NCBI GenBank assembly: GCA_031771865.1
Contig: JASISA010000029.1
Coordinates: 186,001-250,000 of the forward strand
Direction of reading: 5' to 3'
Length of the DNA stretch: 64,000 nucleotides
Source: Nothophaeocryptopus gaeumannii
Lineage: Eukaryota > Ascomycota > Dothideomycetes > Mycosphaerellales > Mycosphaerellaceae
Made by a program: the position numbers and the translations under genes. The notes beneath the pieces were generated by a model. The model saw only the letters and a program-made list of their open reading frames with translations, was not told the DNA's origin and ran no database searches. Below, in pieces: positions 11,496-22,681 of the stretch (positions are counted from its first letter, which is position 1; every line of letters starts with the position of its first letter).

Positions 11496-12659
11496 ATGGC
11501 CGACAAGGATCAGATCGTCAACGACAGCGATGCGCTGTACAAAGTCGTCGGCGACTTCCCAGCGGACGAAGAAGGCCGCCGCAGCAAGGTCTTCCACCAA
11601 GATGAGCTCCTCGCCATGGCCCCCGAGCATATCACAGACACGAAGCAAGTTATGGCGCTCGTCCAATACCTGTCTAACAAAGGCCTCTTCCGCACGCTCA
11701 GAGTCCAAGGAAAACTCGGCTGGTCCGCACGACCCCGCGAAGCAGCAAAGCACATCCTCGGACTAGACAGAGATGAGAAGGGCATATACGAAATCATTGA
11801 GGAGGCGCACACGAGTGGAATATGGGTCAGAGACATCAAGAAGCGGAGTTCGGTGGCGCAGAACCAGGTGCAGAAGACGGTGCAGAAGATGGAGAGAGAT
11901 GGACTCATCAAGTCGATCAAGAGTGTGAGGAATCCCGCACAGCGGACGTACATGCTGGCTCATCTCGTCCCCAGTGAGGACGTGACGGGTAACAGCTTCT
12001 ACGATGCCGGAGATTTGGACGAGAGCTTCCGAGACGAGCTCATGAACCTAATCATCTTCTGGGTGCGGACTCAAAGCTGGGAGGAGCAGAAAGACACCAA
12101 GAAGAAGCACTCCAAAACGAAGAAGGATACCATCGACCTTGAGGCAGCAGCCGGTGCAGGCCAAAAACGCAAACGCAGCATCGACATCGAAGACGCCGGC
12201 CAACAACTCGCCCCCACCCCCGGAGGCAAACCCTTCCACCGCAGCCACCTCAAATACGACCCGGAAGCCGACTTCACCCAACAAATCCACCGCGCCGGAA
12301 CCCACAACTACCCCACTGCCGAAGAAATCCACCAATTCCTCACTTCCTCCAACGCAATCAAACCCACAAAAGCCTCCTCCCTCACCATCCCCGAAGTCCA
12401 AAACTGCATCGATGTCCTCTGCTGGGATGACAAATTGGAAAAAGTGTGGAATAGCAATTCGGGGAACTGGGGGTATAGGACTGTGAGGGGGGTGACTTTT
12501 AAGCAGCCGGGACAGATGTATGAGGAGTTCGAGGAGTGGACGGGAACGGGGTTGACACAGGCGCCTTGTGGGAGATGTCCGGTTTTGGAGTTGTGTCGGG
12601 AAGGAGGGCCGGTCAATTCGCAGGAGTGTGTTTATTTTGAGGCGTGGTTGAAGGGGTAG
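11496..12659 (+). CDS. RPC34: RNA polymerase III subunit C34 (RPC6/POLR3F family), 387 aa
   Basis: A single-exon gene. The product is the C34 subunit of RNA polymerase III, part of the C82-C34-C31 subcomplex that contacts TFIIIB and opens the promoter in the nucleus. The sequence shows two N-terminal winged-helix repeats (about residues 20-170, including the DEKGIYEIIEEA...GIWVRDIKKRS and NPAQRTYML segments typical of the family). A third winged-helix region lies in the C-terminal half. The tail carries four cysteines in CGRCPVLELC...C, the position of the iron-sulfur cluster described for human RPC6 and archaeal TFE-beta. A low-complexity insert (about 190-245) of Lys, Asp and Pro separates the domains. 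Length and order are normal for the family. Confidence 0.93.
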   Translation: MADKDQIVNDSDALYKVVGDFPADEEGRRSKVFHQDELLAMAPEHITDTKQVMALVQYLSNKGLFRTLRVQGKLGWSARPREAAKHILGLDRDEKGIYEIIEEAHTSGIWVRDIKKRSSVAQNQVQKTVQKMERDGLIKSIKSVRNPAQRTYMLAHLVPSEDVTGNSFYDAGDLDESFRDELMNLIIFWVRTQSWEEQKDTKKKHSKTKKDTIDLEAAAGAGQKRKRSIDIEDAGQQLAPTPGGKPFHRSHLKYDPEADFTQQIHRAGTHNYPTAEEIHQFLTSSNAIKPTKASSLTIPEVQNCIDVLCWDDKLEKVWNSNSGNWGYRTVRGVTFKQPGQMYEEFEEWTGTGLTQAPCGRCPVLELCREGGPVNSQECVYFEAWLKG

Positions 12660-13577
12660 GAGGCTCTCAATGAGGCTGGTATGGATGTACTTCTGATGAT
12701 ACTTTAGCGATGGTGTTGGTGGAAAACAGGGCAATGGACGGAGGACCGGTCTGCGAATTCGAGAGTTCACGGCGTTCCAACATGGGCATTCTCGGAATTA
12801 ACAACTTTGTTGCATTACCATTTCAAGCTCCACCCTTCTGAACTGATGATGTGCGACTGCATCCCTCATCATTTGCCGATTCAATCGGCACCTCTGTCTA
12901 CATTTTGTCGCCACCTCATCAGCAACAAACCAACCCGGCTTTTACAAAATCTCCGTCCTCGCGACTTTCAAATTGCCACCCTCTTTGACCATGTGACGAC
13001 TCAGACCATCCGCCTCTGGGACCTATCATATTGCCCCACTCACAATGGCATACAGACCCCCGAAACTATGTGATCGCAATTGCGCAAACACCGCACTGCG
13101 AGCGATGTGGGTAATGATTTTAATGAAGTGGTGGAGGTCATACTTGGTTGGAACTCTCTGGTCATGAGGGCTTCCCACGAACAGCTAACGCGCCTAATGG
13201 CCAAGCTCAAGGCCGAACAGGTCACTTCCTTTGGAGTTGGTGGTGCAAGCCTGGCCGCTGCTGCCCATGTAAGCGTAATTGGAGCAAGGAGTCTTTTCAT
13301 GCATTGCCAGAGGGAAGGTATATTACCTCGAGATAAACATGAAGCGGTGTTGACACTTGCATAAGGTGTCAGGCTGGGAAGCTGTCTGTGATCTAGTCTC
13401 TAGATCGAGAGATTGTAAACTTGCGTAAAATCACAAAACAACGTTGCGGCTCAACTTCAAAATGTGATATTTGTTAGCTCCCTTTCAACCCCACATGAAA
13501 TCCGTAGATGTCTCTCCTGGTTCAGTCAATCGGTCATGGTTGCCCACTTCGCGGCCATCGCAGCTCTGCTCATCCAA
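12660..13577. other. intergenic, one doubtful open frame
   Basis: A frame at 13080-13364 and an ATG at 13045 with a possible GTAATG donor suggest a small gene, but no complete spliced model can be built and no domain is visible. Confidence 0.3.
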
Positions 13578-16133
13578 CTATTCTCTCGGGTGAGGTTGTC
13601 GACTGCGTAGCCATCGAGATGAAGGCAGCAGCGTCTTAAACTTGTGAGACAGCTTGCGCTCCTGAATCTCCTTCGCTGCTTGAGCACCTCGTGCTTCTTC
13701 CAGGAGTGTTGTGATCTTTGGAAAGGTTCTCTCTATTTTCTCCCGCTCATACTCGAATCTGTACTTCATTTGTGCCGAAGCTAGGCGAAACATTCAACCG
13801 CTGGCAGCCATTTGATCTGCTCGGTGTTGATTCCCATGCTTTCCCTGTCGTCTTCATAGAAGAGGAACCGATACAGATATGTCGAAGGCAGCAAAACCCT
13901 CGGATTGGCATCGTGTTCCAGCAGTAAGACAACAACTTGCAGGGCACTTTCGGGCATCAAGCAGGCTTCTTCGTCGTGCAAAGATATCAGATATCGTTGC
14001 CAAATAGACAACTTCAATCCACCCCGTCGTGGGATTGGCCTATTGATGTCGACGTCCAGTGCAAGTTGCAAATCCGTAACAGCATCAAGACGGGGAAAAA
14101 TTTTAAGGCCCACAAAACACGTCCACGAGCAAGCTTTCCAGCAAAAGACATCGTGCAGCGATCCTAGAGTCAACTTCGCTGTCTTGAAGAAGGGCCCGGG
14201 AAAGCCACGCCGTACTCTGGTTCAACACCCATGACAAAAACACATGTCGCTCTGTAACGTGTTCAGAGGTTTGTATGTGTCTCTCCACATCTTGTAAGCC
14301 GACGATAGACCAATGCTCGTCAAATTCCGTTCTGTACAGCCGATTCCCTATGAGATCGACGGTCTTTAGGAGAGACACCACTGCTTTGGAATGGTCTTGA
14401 TTTATGTCTCCAGCGATGCACAGGAATTCGCGTGCGCAGTGTTCGTACTGATCGTTATCCATTCTGACGCATTTAGCCAGCCTAACCCATGTGCGACATG
14501 CTGTTAGCTGAGGATCGAAGTCATAGCCAGCCCACTCCTGCAACTTCGTGAGATTGACCCGGGACTGTAGGAAGTCGTATACGGTTCGATGAGGCCATTC
14601 TACACGATTCGTGGCCAATACCCAAGATAATGCATGCCATCTTCCGGTTTTGCGCGGTGATCACGAACCACGTGGACCAAATCTCCACACCATTTCTTCA
14701 CTGAACGCTCAGCAGTATGCAGCATCTTGACAAGAATTTAGTCGGTGAAAAGATCAATGTCTGCCTCGATGGCGAAATTGGGATTTGTTTCCTCGTCTTG
14801 AAGAAATGCAACAAACAACAAGGGTTTACTCACGCTGTAGATCGTGCTCTCTGCGATCATCAGGAAAGGGCGGGCGGCATACATTCTGAAATTTGGTTCG
14901 ATCCTGTCCAGCATTCGCTGCAAAAAGTCGTCCAGTTCCGTTGGCATCTGTTGCAATCTAGTCCTCAACTCAGCTGTAGTCTCACAATGCCGCATCCCCC
15001 GCCGTAGAGCACTGACAGCGAATCTTGCCCAGAGAAAGACGCCTTCCGCCCTTCTGCAAACCTCGTCGGCAAGCAGTTCCATGTCGTCCGCCACGGATCT
15101 CGGATCTGATAGAAGACTGCCCTCGATGTAGGTCTGCATATCGTGTCGGGTAAGATCATGAAGCTTGAGGTGACATTGACTTGAGCTAGTACCAAATGCC
15201 TTTTGGAAGACTGTCCATGGTCGGCTCGACACACAGAGCTTCACGTTCGGCGAGTTTAAGCGATTCCAGAGTATGTACCAACTCTATGTGATCCCCTTGG
15301 AATTCGTTCAGTCCATCAATAAAGAAGCAGAAGGAGGTGGATGTCGGCGCAATGTCTAGGACACTGCTCAATGCTTGTCTGAGCTCCTGCACTCCCCATC
15401 GTCGCTGCTCTGCGCCGTGGACTCCAGTGCCAGACCAGCATTGCCTTGAGCAGCCTTCGAGGAGGTCCAGGATGAGTCTGCAGAATCTGATAAAGTAGAC
15501 CACGCAGCAGCCCTTCCTGTGACTTCTCGAGCTGACCACCCGCGGCCCAAAAGAAGAAACCTGCAAGCTCCACGTCCTGTCCAGCCCAGTCAGACAGTAA
15601 TTCAACAGTCAGGGGATTTTTCAACAAGTAGTACATGAGGGTAGATTTGCCAGATCCGGCCTTTCCACTGATCCAAAATATATCCTGGGATTTCTCAAGC
15701 CAGTCCAGGAATTTCTTAGCTGTTGATCTGCGGAACTCGTCGTACTCGATCTCGAACCGGCAGTTCCGGGGTTTGCACTTATATTGAAGTTCTTGTCCAG
15801 ACGCAGACTGGCACAGTTCGCATATATGCACATCAGGTTCCGACTTCAGGATCCAGTCGTAGGTTCCTTCGTAGCTGTCCAATGGCCTATCATGGTATGT
15901 CTCCACGCCCTCAAAGTACAGGCTTTCCAGTAGAAGTTCTCCACACGCACTAGTCAGCTTCTATCGGCGCGGAGAGACAAATTTCGGTGTTTACCCTTGG
16001 GATCTTTGCTTGCCGCATGGTATTGAGTAACGTGAAGACCTCCGTGGACGTTGCCGTTAAGAACTTGGGCACTATCCTGCACGCTGATGTTGCTCCACTG
16101 ATGACTGCTGTCTTTAGGAGCGTCCCGTTCCAT
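13578..16133 (-). pseudogene. decayed NACHT (STAND/NLR-like) gene with DUF7791-like C-terminus
   Basis: The coding order of a fungal NACHT protein is recognisable on the minus strand, but it is scattered over three frames. From 15906 come the LLESLYFEG-like entry helix, Walker A GKAGSGKSTL (about 15650) and the FFFWAAG block. Walker B FCFFIDGLNEF lies near 15320, CVSSRPWTVF near 15230, LTRHDMQTYIEG near 15150, and the WPHRTVYDFL motif near 14580. The LSIWQRYL and VVVLLLEHDANP blocks lie near 13950-14030. Frames shift near 15430, 15262, 14630, 14150 and 13790. A TAA at about 14738, within a continuous family-like frame, is a likely CAA-to-TAA change. An N-terminal segment with a HET-s-like motif lies at 16020-16100. 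Introns are too short to explain the shifts, so this is very probably dead. Sequencing error is the alternative. Confidence 0.78.
16020..16133 (-). other. HET-s-related amyloid-like motif preceding NACHT remnant
   Basis: From an ATG at 16133 the minus strand encodes a short segment. At 16020-16100 it contains VQDSAQVLNGNVHGGLHV. The spacing of hydrophobic residues followed by G-N-V-x-G-G resembles the pseudo-repeats of the HET-s prion domain and related motifs found at the N-termini of fungal NLRs. Only one copy is visible, and its frame does not join cleanly to the NACHT part. Confidence 0.4.
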
Positions 16134-16258
16134 GACGAAGTGTGCGATCGGACCAAGATCTCGTCCACCTTTCGATATTGTCGTTGACTGTAGGTGTTGC
16201 AACGCTGGCGGAGCTTCCAAGACAGAATGGGGAGCATTAAGGCTGGAGACGTGGACAA

Positions 16259-16740
16259 CTTAGCCGCCGTCCAGCCAAGTCTCCTATATGTCTTGCGCGG
16301 ATGTGGCTTTCATGATTGGCTACGCTGCCATCGATGAGCATGCAAGGCTGAGAGCCTTGCGCGGGATGTGAGTATAGGCCTGGAGGAGGTAGCCTTCATC
16401 GTGAGGGATATGATGGAGATATTAGATCGGTCAGACACTGCAGTATCGTAGTTCCATCTACCAAGCCGAGGCCAGTCTGCGCTGATTCATGTCATAAACG
16501 TGGAAGTGAGGTCGTCTTCGTGGCAAGTTGAGATAGAAAGTGCTCGAAACCTGAGGCAGAAATCATCTGTCAGCCGGCTGCTACCGAAACTACCTTTGCG
16601 AAGCTCACACCTGCCACCTGCACCAGCAACACCTTCCCACAACCCACAACACCACCCTCGCCGTCGCCGCGCATCACCTACAAACCACACCGTTACCACC
16701 GCATCACCCGCGCGACACAACAACTCCATCACCACCCACC
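16259..16740. other. upstream region of U2AF small subunit gene
   Basis: The last 120 bp before the ATG is strongly C- and A-rich, with runs such as CACCACCC, typical of fungal 5' leaders. No other feature is seen. Confidence 0.45.
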
Positions 16741-17370
16741 ATGGCGAACTACCTCGCCTCCATCTTCGGCACCGAACAAGACAAAGTAAACTGCAGTTTC
16801 TACTACAAAATCGGCGCCTGCCGACACGGCGACCGCTGCAGTCGCAAACACGTCAAACCCTCCTACAGCCAAACCATCCTCCTGCCCAACCTCTACCAAA
16901 ACCCGGCGTACGACAACAAAACGCGCATGACACCGCAACAACTCCAAAACCACTTCGACGCCTTCTACGAGGACTTCTGGTGCGAGATGTGTAAATTTGG
17001 GGAGGTGGAAGAGGTGGTGGTATGTGATAATAATAATGATCATTTGATCGGGAACGTTTACGCGAGGTTTAAGTATGAGGATTCGGCGCAGAAGGCGTGT
17101 GATGCGTTGAATTCGAGGTGGTATGCTGCGCGACCCATCTACTGCGAACTCAGCCCCGTCACGGATTTTCGGGAAGCTTGCTGTAGGCTGAACAGCGGCG
17201 AAGGGTGTGTGAGAGGTGGATTCTGCAATTTCATCCATCGCAAGGAGCCGAGCGCGGAATTGGAGAGGGAGTTGGAGTTGAGTACGAAGAAGTGGTTGAG
17301 ACAGAGGGGACGGGATGAGAGGAGTGTCACGCGGAGCCCGAGTCCGGAACCGGATAGGCCACGATACTAG
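16741..17370 (+). CDS. U2AF1: U2 snRNP auxiliary factor small subunit (U2AF35/U2AF23), 209 aa
   Basis: An intronless gene for the splicing factor that reads the AG at 3' splice sites in the nucleus, as a heterodimer with the large U2AF subunit. Residues about 16-37 form the first CCCH zinc finger (CSFYYKIGACRHGDRCSRKH). A U2AF-homology/RRM domain follows (about 45-140, with FYEDFWCEMCKFGEVEEVVV and GNVYARF as the RNP-like strands). The second zinc finger is CCRLNSGEGCVRGGFCNFIH (about 147-167). The tail is short with a few RS/SP residues, as in the fission yeast protein rather than the long RS tail of animals. Start context is CACCATGG. The first half uses C-ending codons heavily and the second half less so. 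Confidence 0.95.
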   Translation: MANYLASIFGTEQDKVNCSFYYKIGACRHGDRCSRKHVKPSYSQTILLPNLYQNPAYDNKTRMTPQQLQNHFDAFYEDFWCEMCKFGEVEEVVVCDNNNDHLIGNVYARFKYEDSAQKACDALNSRWYAARPIYCELSPVTDFREACCRLNSGEGCVRGGFCNFIHRKEPSAELERELELSTKKWLRQRGRDERSVTRSPSPEPDRPRY

Positions 17371-18328
17371 GTTGTATCTGCGGGAAGTAGCACTTCGCAA
17401 TGCGAGGAACTGGGAGGCGATGAAAGAGAATGAGAATGAGGACACTCAGAGGCTGCGAAGAGTTTGCGCATGGAGCGCGACAGTATCGCAGGGAGATCAC
17501 GATGCTCTGCGCCATGTCTGGCACGGCCTGCAGCAGAGCAGCCATCACGAAAGATGCCAAGCACTCGGAGGCCAGTGGATGGAAGGACGCGAGCGGCGCG
17601 ACCACCTCTGGCACAGCGCGAAATGCGTGGAGAATTCGGCCCTGCCATCTAGTGCTTCGCGTGAGTCGCGACAAGCAAACTTGAGATGGGACACTTCGCG
17701 AAGAGCGAGCAAAGCGAAATGGTTCCTGACCTCCACTAGCGAGGCATCGTGGAGATCATGTACTTTAGCAAAAGCAGAATAAGAAAATTTGAGCGTCTTC
17801 ACAACTTCTTCCGTCTCAATCTCCCTGGACGACTTGCATGATCTATGAGCTTTTACATCACGTTCTCGCATTACGCCTTGTGCCTCGCAGCTGATCTCAT
17901 CTTGGTGAAGCTCGCGAAAGTATCGCAAATTCTCTTCTCTGTTTTTCGTTTGGTATAGTCTATCTACAGGTATATTCTCCAGCCCTGAATCTTATCTTCA
18001 TTATCATTACTTCTCTGACATCTCTGTACGTGCGCCGCCCTCCCGTCCTTCTGATCCGACTTCTTGTCTGTGTCGGACGGAATGAGGTCTCGGTCGCTTG
18101 CTTGCTTTTCGCTTCGTCTAGGCCGCGCAGGCTGCTTTGTGCGAAGTACTCAAAATATCAGTTTCTGCGCCAGTAGTGTGGCTGCTCGAGGTGCGCCGTT
18201 TGTGGTGCATCTTCCTCTTGTCGCAATGACCCCATACACTGGCCTCTTCGTTCTCTTATCCTCCTGCCACCACTCCCCCATCTCAGTCCCACCATCCCTC
18301 TCTCGCCTCATACCCCGTTCAGGCTTTC
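17371..18328. other. intergenic, no supported gene
   Basis: Two convergently oriented genes end at either side. A 127-residue open frame on the minus strand (17545-17928) lacks a domain and a convincing start, so it is not called. Confidence 0.4.
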
Positions 18329-18720
18329 TTAATTCGACGAACCACTAGAGCTGCCTCCACTCGCCGTGCCAACATCACTGCTCGTCGCACCACCAGTCCC
18401 ACTCCCGCCCTCCAAAATCCCACTCTGCAATAACCAGATAATAACCGCCACAATGCCCGCCACGAATATGAAGAAACTCAGCCAGAATGTCCAGCAGATG
18501 CATGTTCTCTTTGAGGCCTTGGCGTTTTGACGTGCGAGCCAGGAGTCCCTGCGAAAAGAAGGTGATGTTAGTAAGACTGACATGGGAACTGGGGTAATTG
18601 GAGATGAATGAGAACATACTTATGTGCTAGTTTGTAGTCTGGTGATTGGGCTTGTTCTTCGTCCATGTGGACGGCAACGGAAAAGCGTTTCCAGAAGGCG
18701 GGATCGCGGACGCCGGCCAT
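18329..18720 (-). CDS. small single-span membrane protein, 106 aa, 2 exons
   Basis: Exon 1 is 18720-18620 and exon 2 is 18548-18329, 321 nt in frame, with donor GTATGT and acceptor TCGCAG. The product starts MAGVRDPAFWKRFSVAVHMDEE, has a cytosolic-looking basic stretch (ARQNAKASKR), one strong transmembrane helix (CICWTFWLSFFIFVAGIV...), and a Gly/Ser tail. The layout suggests an internal-membrane protein with a short luminal or extracellular tail. I know similar short conserved ascomycete proteins only as hypothetical. Function is unknown. Confidence 0.72.
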
Positions 18721-19863
18721 TGTATTTTCGTATTATGCGCGTGTTTTTGCGAAGACGGAGAGGGTGCCTCTTGGCCTAGGTCTGGATGTTGTGGGCGCGT
18801 TTGGAGGCGGCGATTCAGTCGAGGACGCCGTCGTGGTTGGGTGTGTTGACAGAATGGCGTGGCTGGTGTTGTTGACTGAGATCTGAGATTGACAGGTTCT
18901 GGAAGCTCTCCGGCGTGCTGGCTGCTGGGTGTGGAATGCAGTTTCCTTCGGCTGGAACTTCGACTTCGATCTCCACGTTCTCCTCAGATCTCGCGACGAG
19001 TTTCTCGATGATATGAAGATTACGATATATTTGGAAGAGCGTCGGTGGCTATTGCGCAAAAGAGTGAAGCGCAATTAGCCTTGCAAAACAGCGAAAACGA
19101 ACGTGGTGTTGTCTTTCAGCAAACTCACGAAAGATAGAAAGCAGGAAGAGAGAGAGACGCGAAGGAAGACAAGAGAACGTCCTGGGCCTTCAGCCTTCTT
19201 CCAACTCCACTCCTTTGAACGACGGCCCGTGTCGATAGCGTTGTGCTCGGGACACCGTTATACTCGCCAAGGATTAGATATACAAACGGTCGATGGACGT
19301 ATCTTTTTGACGCGTTTCAGGCCTTCCATCTCATCCTCACCGCACATTGGAGCAGACATTACTGCCGGGTTTGGCCCTTGTGTTGAGATAGCAATCGGAT
19401 CGCCGCTTGGGATATACTCTTGATCAGCGAATGGTTGAAGAGAGAGGTGAGGTTGGAGATGGAGGCTGATGCGTGGCCAAGGAGCCGAGATGGGGCTTCG
19501 GAGATTTGACCGGCTTGTTGGCGGGAAGCGGAGAGGGCCGCGCGGGCGGGCGTGGTGAGACACAGGGGTTGAAAAGGCTGGGAGACTTCAGACATTCCAA
19601 TATGACCATCGACTTCACCCCAAGATTCATTGCTGTGTCGGGCATCGAATATTCGCGGCTAAGCTCAAAGACTGTTTGTGGCGAAATCCTGAGAATCGTT
19701 TGAATCACTCCCCCTCATCCCCGCCATGAGAGAAGAATGTCAGAATGGCCAACATCTTCCTTCCTCCAGATGGAGCCGGACTACTGACCTGTAACGCTCG
19801 CACAACAATTCGAACTTGGAGAGATCTCAGCCATGGTAAAAAGTGTAGGTGGATTGATGCTGT
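18721..19863. other. intergenic, no supported gene
   Basis: Pro-rich minus-strand frames at 19258-19708 overlap one another in different phases. None has a domain or good splice sites. Confidence 0.4.
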
Positions 19864-20333
19864 TTGACATTCAAAGCTCCAGGTCCATCTGTACTTCCGG
19901 CTGACTATGTAGATGTATGCTCACCATTTACAGACAAGAGACTAGGGCTCTGTCTATTACGTCTCGAACACGAAACTAATTGGAGAGCATGCGTCTTCAA
20001 CGCCGTGTTCATGGTTCGTACTCCGAACATGGCTCGCTACTTCTTCCTGGAGGATGCGACAGTTGTACGGTCATGTTTGTGCGATTCTCGATCAACAGCT
20101 CTCCGAGATCCTTCAAAGGTCAGCCTCGCACATTCGGCCGTCGGTACGTCTCAAGCTCGCTGTATGAACCAGCTCTGGCCAGCTGCGAGCGTGAAGGCCC
20201 AAACACTTCTTCAGTCTTTGAAAGGCCCTGCGTTCTTAGCATTTTCGATTCAATGTCTCGTACGTTCGCATACGGCTTTATCTCGAGCAAGCAGCGCCTT
20301 GCTTAAAACAAGATCGATCTTGCTCCGAGCAAG

Positions 20334-20970
20334 ATGGAACACCTCCAAGCCACTTTCGCTGTCAGAAACAGCTCGCATGTCGGCAAACGCAAAATCTCAT
20401 CATTACAGCAACATCCAGGCTCACGATTAGTCGAGGGTCATCAATGGAGACATTCATGGCAATGTCAATTTCTCACAAGGCCAAATTCTTCACAGCAAGG
20501 ATTGATACCATGGCTTGAATGGGCACTTGCACTGAACCGTGCTGCAGGCATCACAAAATATTCGGACTTCGATTGCCGGTCTGCGATAGGGACTGTGTCA
20601 AAGCTATTAGAGATTGAACCCGACCTGAATGAGTGCATGCAACGCAGGTGCGGCTGGACTTTGAGTGTATGGCAACGCTTCTTGCTACAGCTACTCCACA
20701 GCTTTCGCCGTCCGATTAATCCTGGTGCTCGAGTCCGAGAAGTCCTACTATTGAATTGGTGTGTTTCTCCGCGAAGGAACCATCGATGTCTTGAGACTCC
20801 TTCTGAGCTATGGTGCTGATCCAAACTGCGATATACCCGTTGGACTCTATCCGGGATTTGACCCGCACCTCTTATGGCAGCCTGCAACTGCAGCATTTGA
20901 AGACCTAGAGGATAACTATCGGACATTACGTGCGTGCGTGGCCGTTGGCACCAGGCTTGAAGGTGTGTAG
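20334..20970 (+). pseudogene. fragment of a second NLR-type (DUF7791-like) C-terminus
   Basis: The plus strand encodes, in two frames, LLEIEPDLN...GWTLSVWQRFLLQLL followed by VLRLLLSYGADPNCD. The same two blocks in the same order (LKLSIWQRYLISL then VVVLLLEHDANPRV) occur at the end of the decayed NACHT gene at 13.6-16.1 kb. The frame changes near 20760 and no NACHT part is visible upstream (19864-20430 is open but unmatched). I read this as a truncated paralogue, though a very short intron at the frame change cannot be wholly excluded. Confidence 0.55.
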
Positions 20971-21024
20971 ACTCATGCGCCAGAGCCTTGGCTGGAAATG
21001 AATCAATACTGCACTTTTGCTTTC

Positions 21025-22681
21025 CTATATGACATTCATCATTCTACTTTCTCCCCCTGTCTTCGTCCCACCCCTCCTCATCTCCCGATTCTCCCACCAA
21101 CAAGCCAATGCATACAGACACGCAAATGCTATCCCCGCCACAATACATCCCACACAAGTCCCAAATCCAACCGTATACCTCGGCGCATCCTTCTGCAAGA
21201 ACAGATACACAGCAGGTATTCCACTCAGCTGCGCAACACCCACAAACCAACCCAACGCTATCCCTCGATCCGTATGTCCTTGCACATTCATCGTACACCA
21301 GCAGACCACAATCGGCAACGCAGGGAAGATTCCGATAGCCAGGAGGAAGATCGCAGCATACTGTGTCTGTGGATCATGGTGGATGCTGAGTAGGATCGCA
21401 TAGCCCGGAATGGTGATGAGCAGAGGTATGATTACAAACAAGAGCCTATGCTTGAGACGATCACTCAGCCAAGCTACGATGAGAGATGCGAGCCAAGCGC
21501 ATGCCCAGGGCGGGACGGAAAGGAGTTGGGTGCGTATGGCTCCGGCTGTGTATGTCTTGATGATTGTCGGAGCGAAGAAGGAGTGGGCATATCCTGGGAT
21601 TAGGAGGATGAAGTAGAGGAGGCCGGAGATGAAGATCTTGGGCTGGCGGATGACAGAGGCGATTCGGCTGAGAGTCAAAGGAGCGTTGTCGAGTTGGCCG
21701 TTGCCGTCTGCTGCAAGGCGTTCGAGTATGGTGGCTTTCTCGGTTTGTGACAGCCATTTAGTTTGTTGGGGAAAGTCTGGCATGACGAAGAAGAGGATGA
21801 TGGCGATGAAGGCGGTGCTGTGGAATGGTCAGTGGACGCTCAAACACTGTGCTCAACGGACCGACTCACATTGCTCCTTCAATGATGAACCTACCCTTCA
21901 GGTCAGCAGCATACCGATACGACAAGTTTGTCTGACTCACACCCATCTCCAAGAAGCATATCCGCGATCATCATCCAAATGCCCAATCCCAGACGCAACC
22001 AGACCAGCAAAAGCGCCAGCAAGTTGCACACTGCTGTAGAAGAACGTGAACCTCGTCTGTGCTTCTTCCCTCCTGTACCACTGCCCAAGCAGGTAGAAGC
22101 AACCCGAGAACGTCGCAGCTTCGGTGATGCCCAGAAAGAATCTAGCAGCCAGGAGACCGCCGTAGCTTGTTACGAAGCCTTGACACATTGAAATTATGCC
22201 GAAGAAGAAGACGCAAGCCGGCACTGTTCAAATGTTAGCTGGACTGCAGCGCGCCAGGACATTGTTTATGACTTGCGCCAGATCGAAGGTCGAACAACTC
22301 GCAATGCCATCGTGCAAGGCAGATCGAAGACCGCATAGGAGACAAAGAGCATGACAAGAGCTGTGTTGTATTCATTGCCGTGTAGGCCAAGGTCTCGCGA
22401 GAGTCCGAAGATGTTGGCATTGGCGATGTTCGTTCTGAGAATGCATCAGCTTTTGTCACCGATATCAATGGTAGAGATGATGGCTTACTTGTCGAGGAAC
22501 GAGAGAAAGAGTATTATACGATTGAGATGGATGATAAGACCCAAACGTCGACCTTGAGCATCAACCACTTCCCTGGCTGCGGGCCTGGATCCTCGTCCGG
22601 ACTGCTCAACTGTACATTTTGCTCCAGTTCTTTGCTTATTATCAACCCCTCGTTCGATGTCTCGTCATCGTTCGTGGCCAT
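21025..22681 (-). pseudogene. MFS transporter, Dal5/allantoate-permease-like, frameshift in exon 1
   Basis: Exons are 22681-22489, 22434-22277, 22223-21941, 21890-21870 and 21817-21025. The second intron starts with GC (GCAAGT), which restores PSIWLPACVFFFG as expected for the family. The 21-nt fourth exon encodes the FIIEGA turn. Family hallmarks are SFLDKTNIANAN after the first helix, GGLLAARFFLGITEA in helix 4/5, and MPDFPQQTKWLS in the central loop. The family imports small organic anions such as allantoate, vitamins or dipeptides at the plasma membrane. The summed exons are one base out of frame. The break is in exon 1 between KVDVWVL and LFLSFLDK (about 22515-22545). It is therefore a recent pseudogene or a one-base sequence error. 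Confidence 0.75.

Noticed and set aside
13045..13364. ATG at 13045 plus open frame as a small gene
   Set aside because: No donor-acceptor pair gives an in-frame product, and no recognisable domain is visible.
17545..17928. 127-codon minus-strand frame downstream of U2AF
   Set aside because: No homology pattern and no promoter-like context. It overlaps the likely U2AF 3' region.
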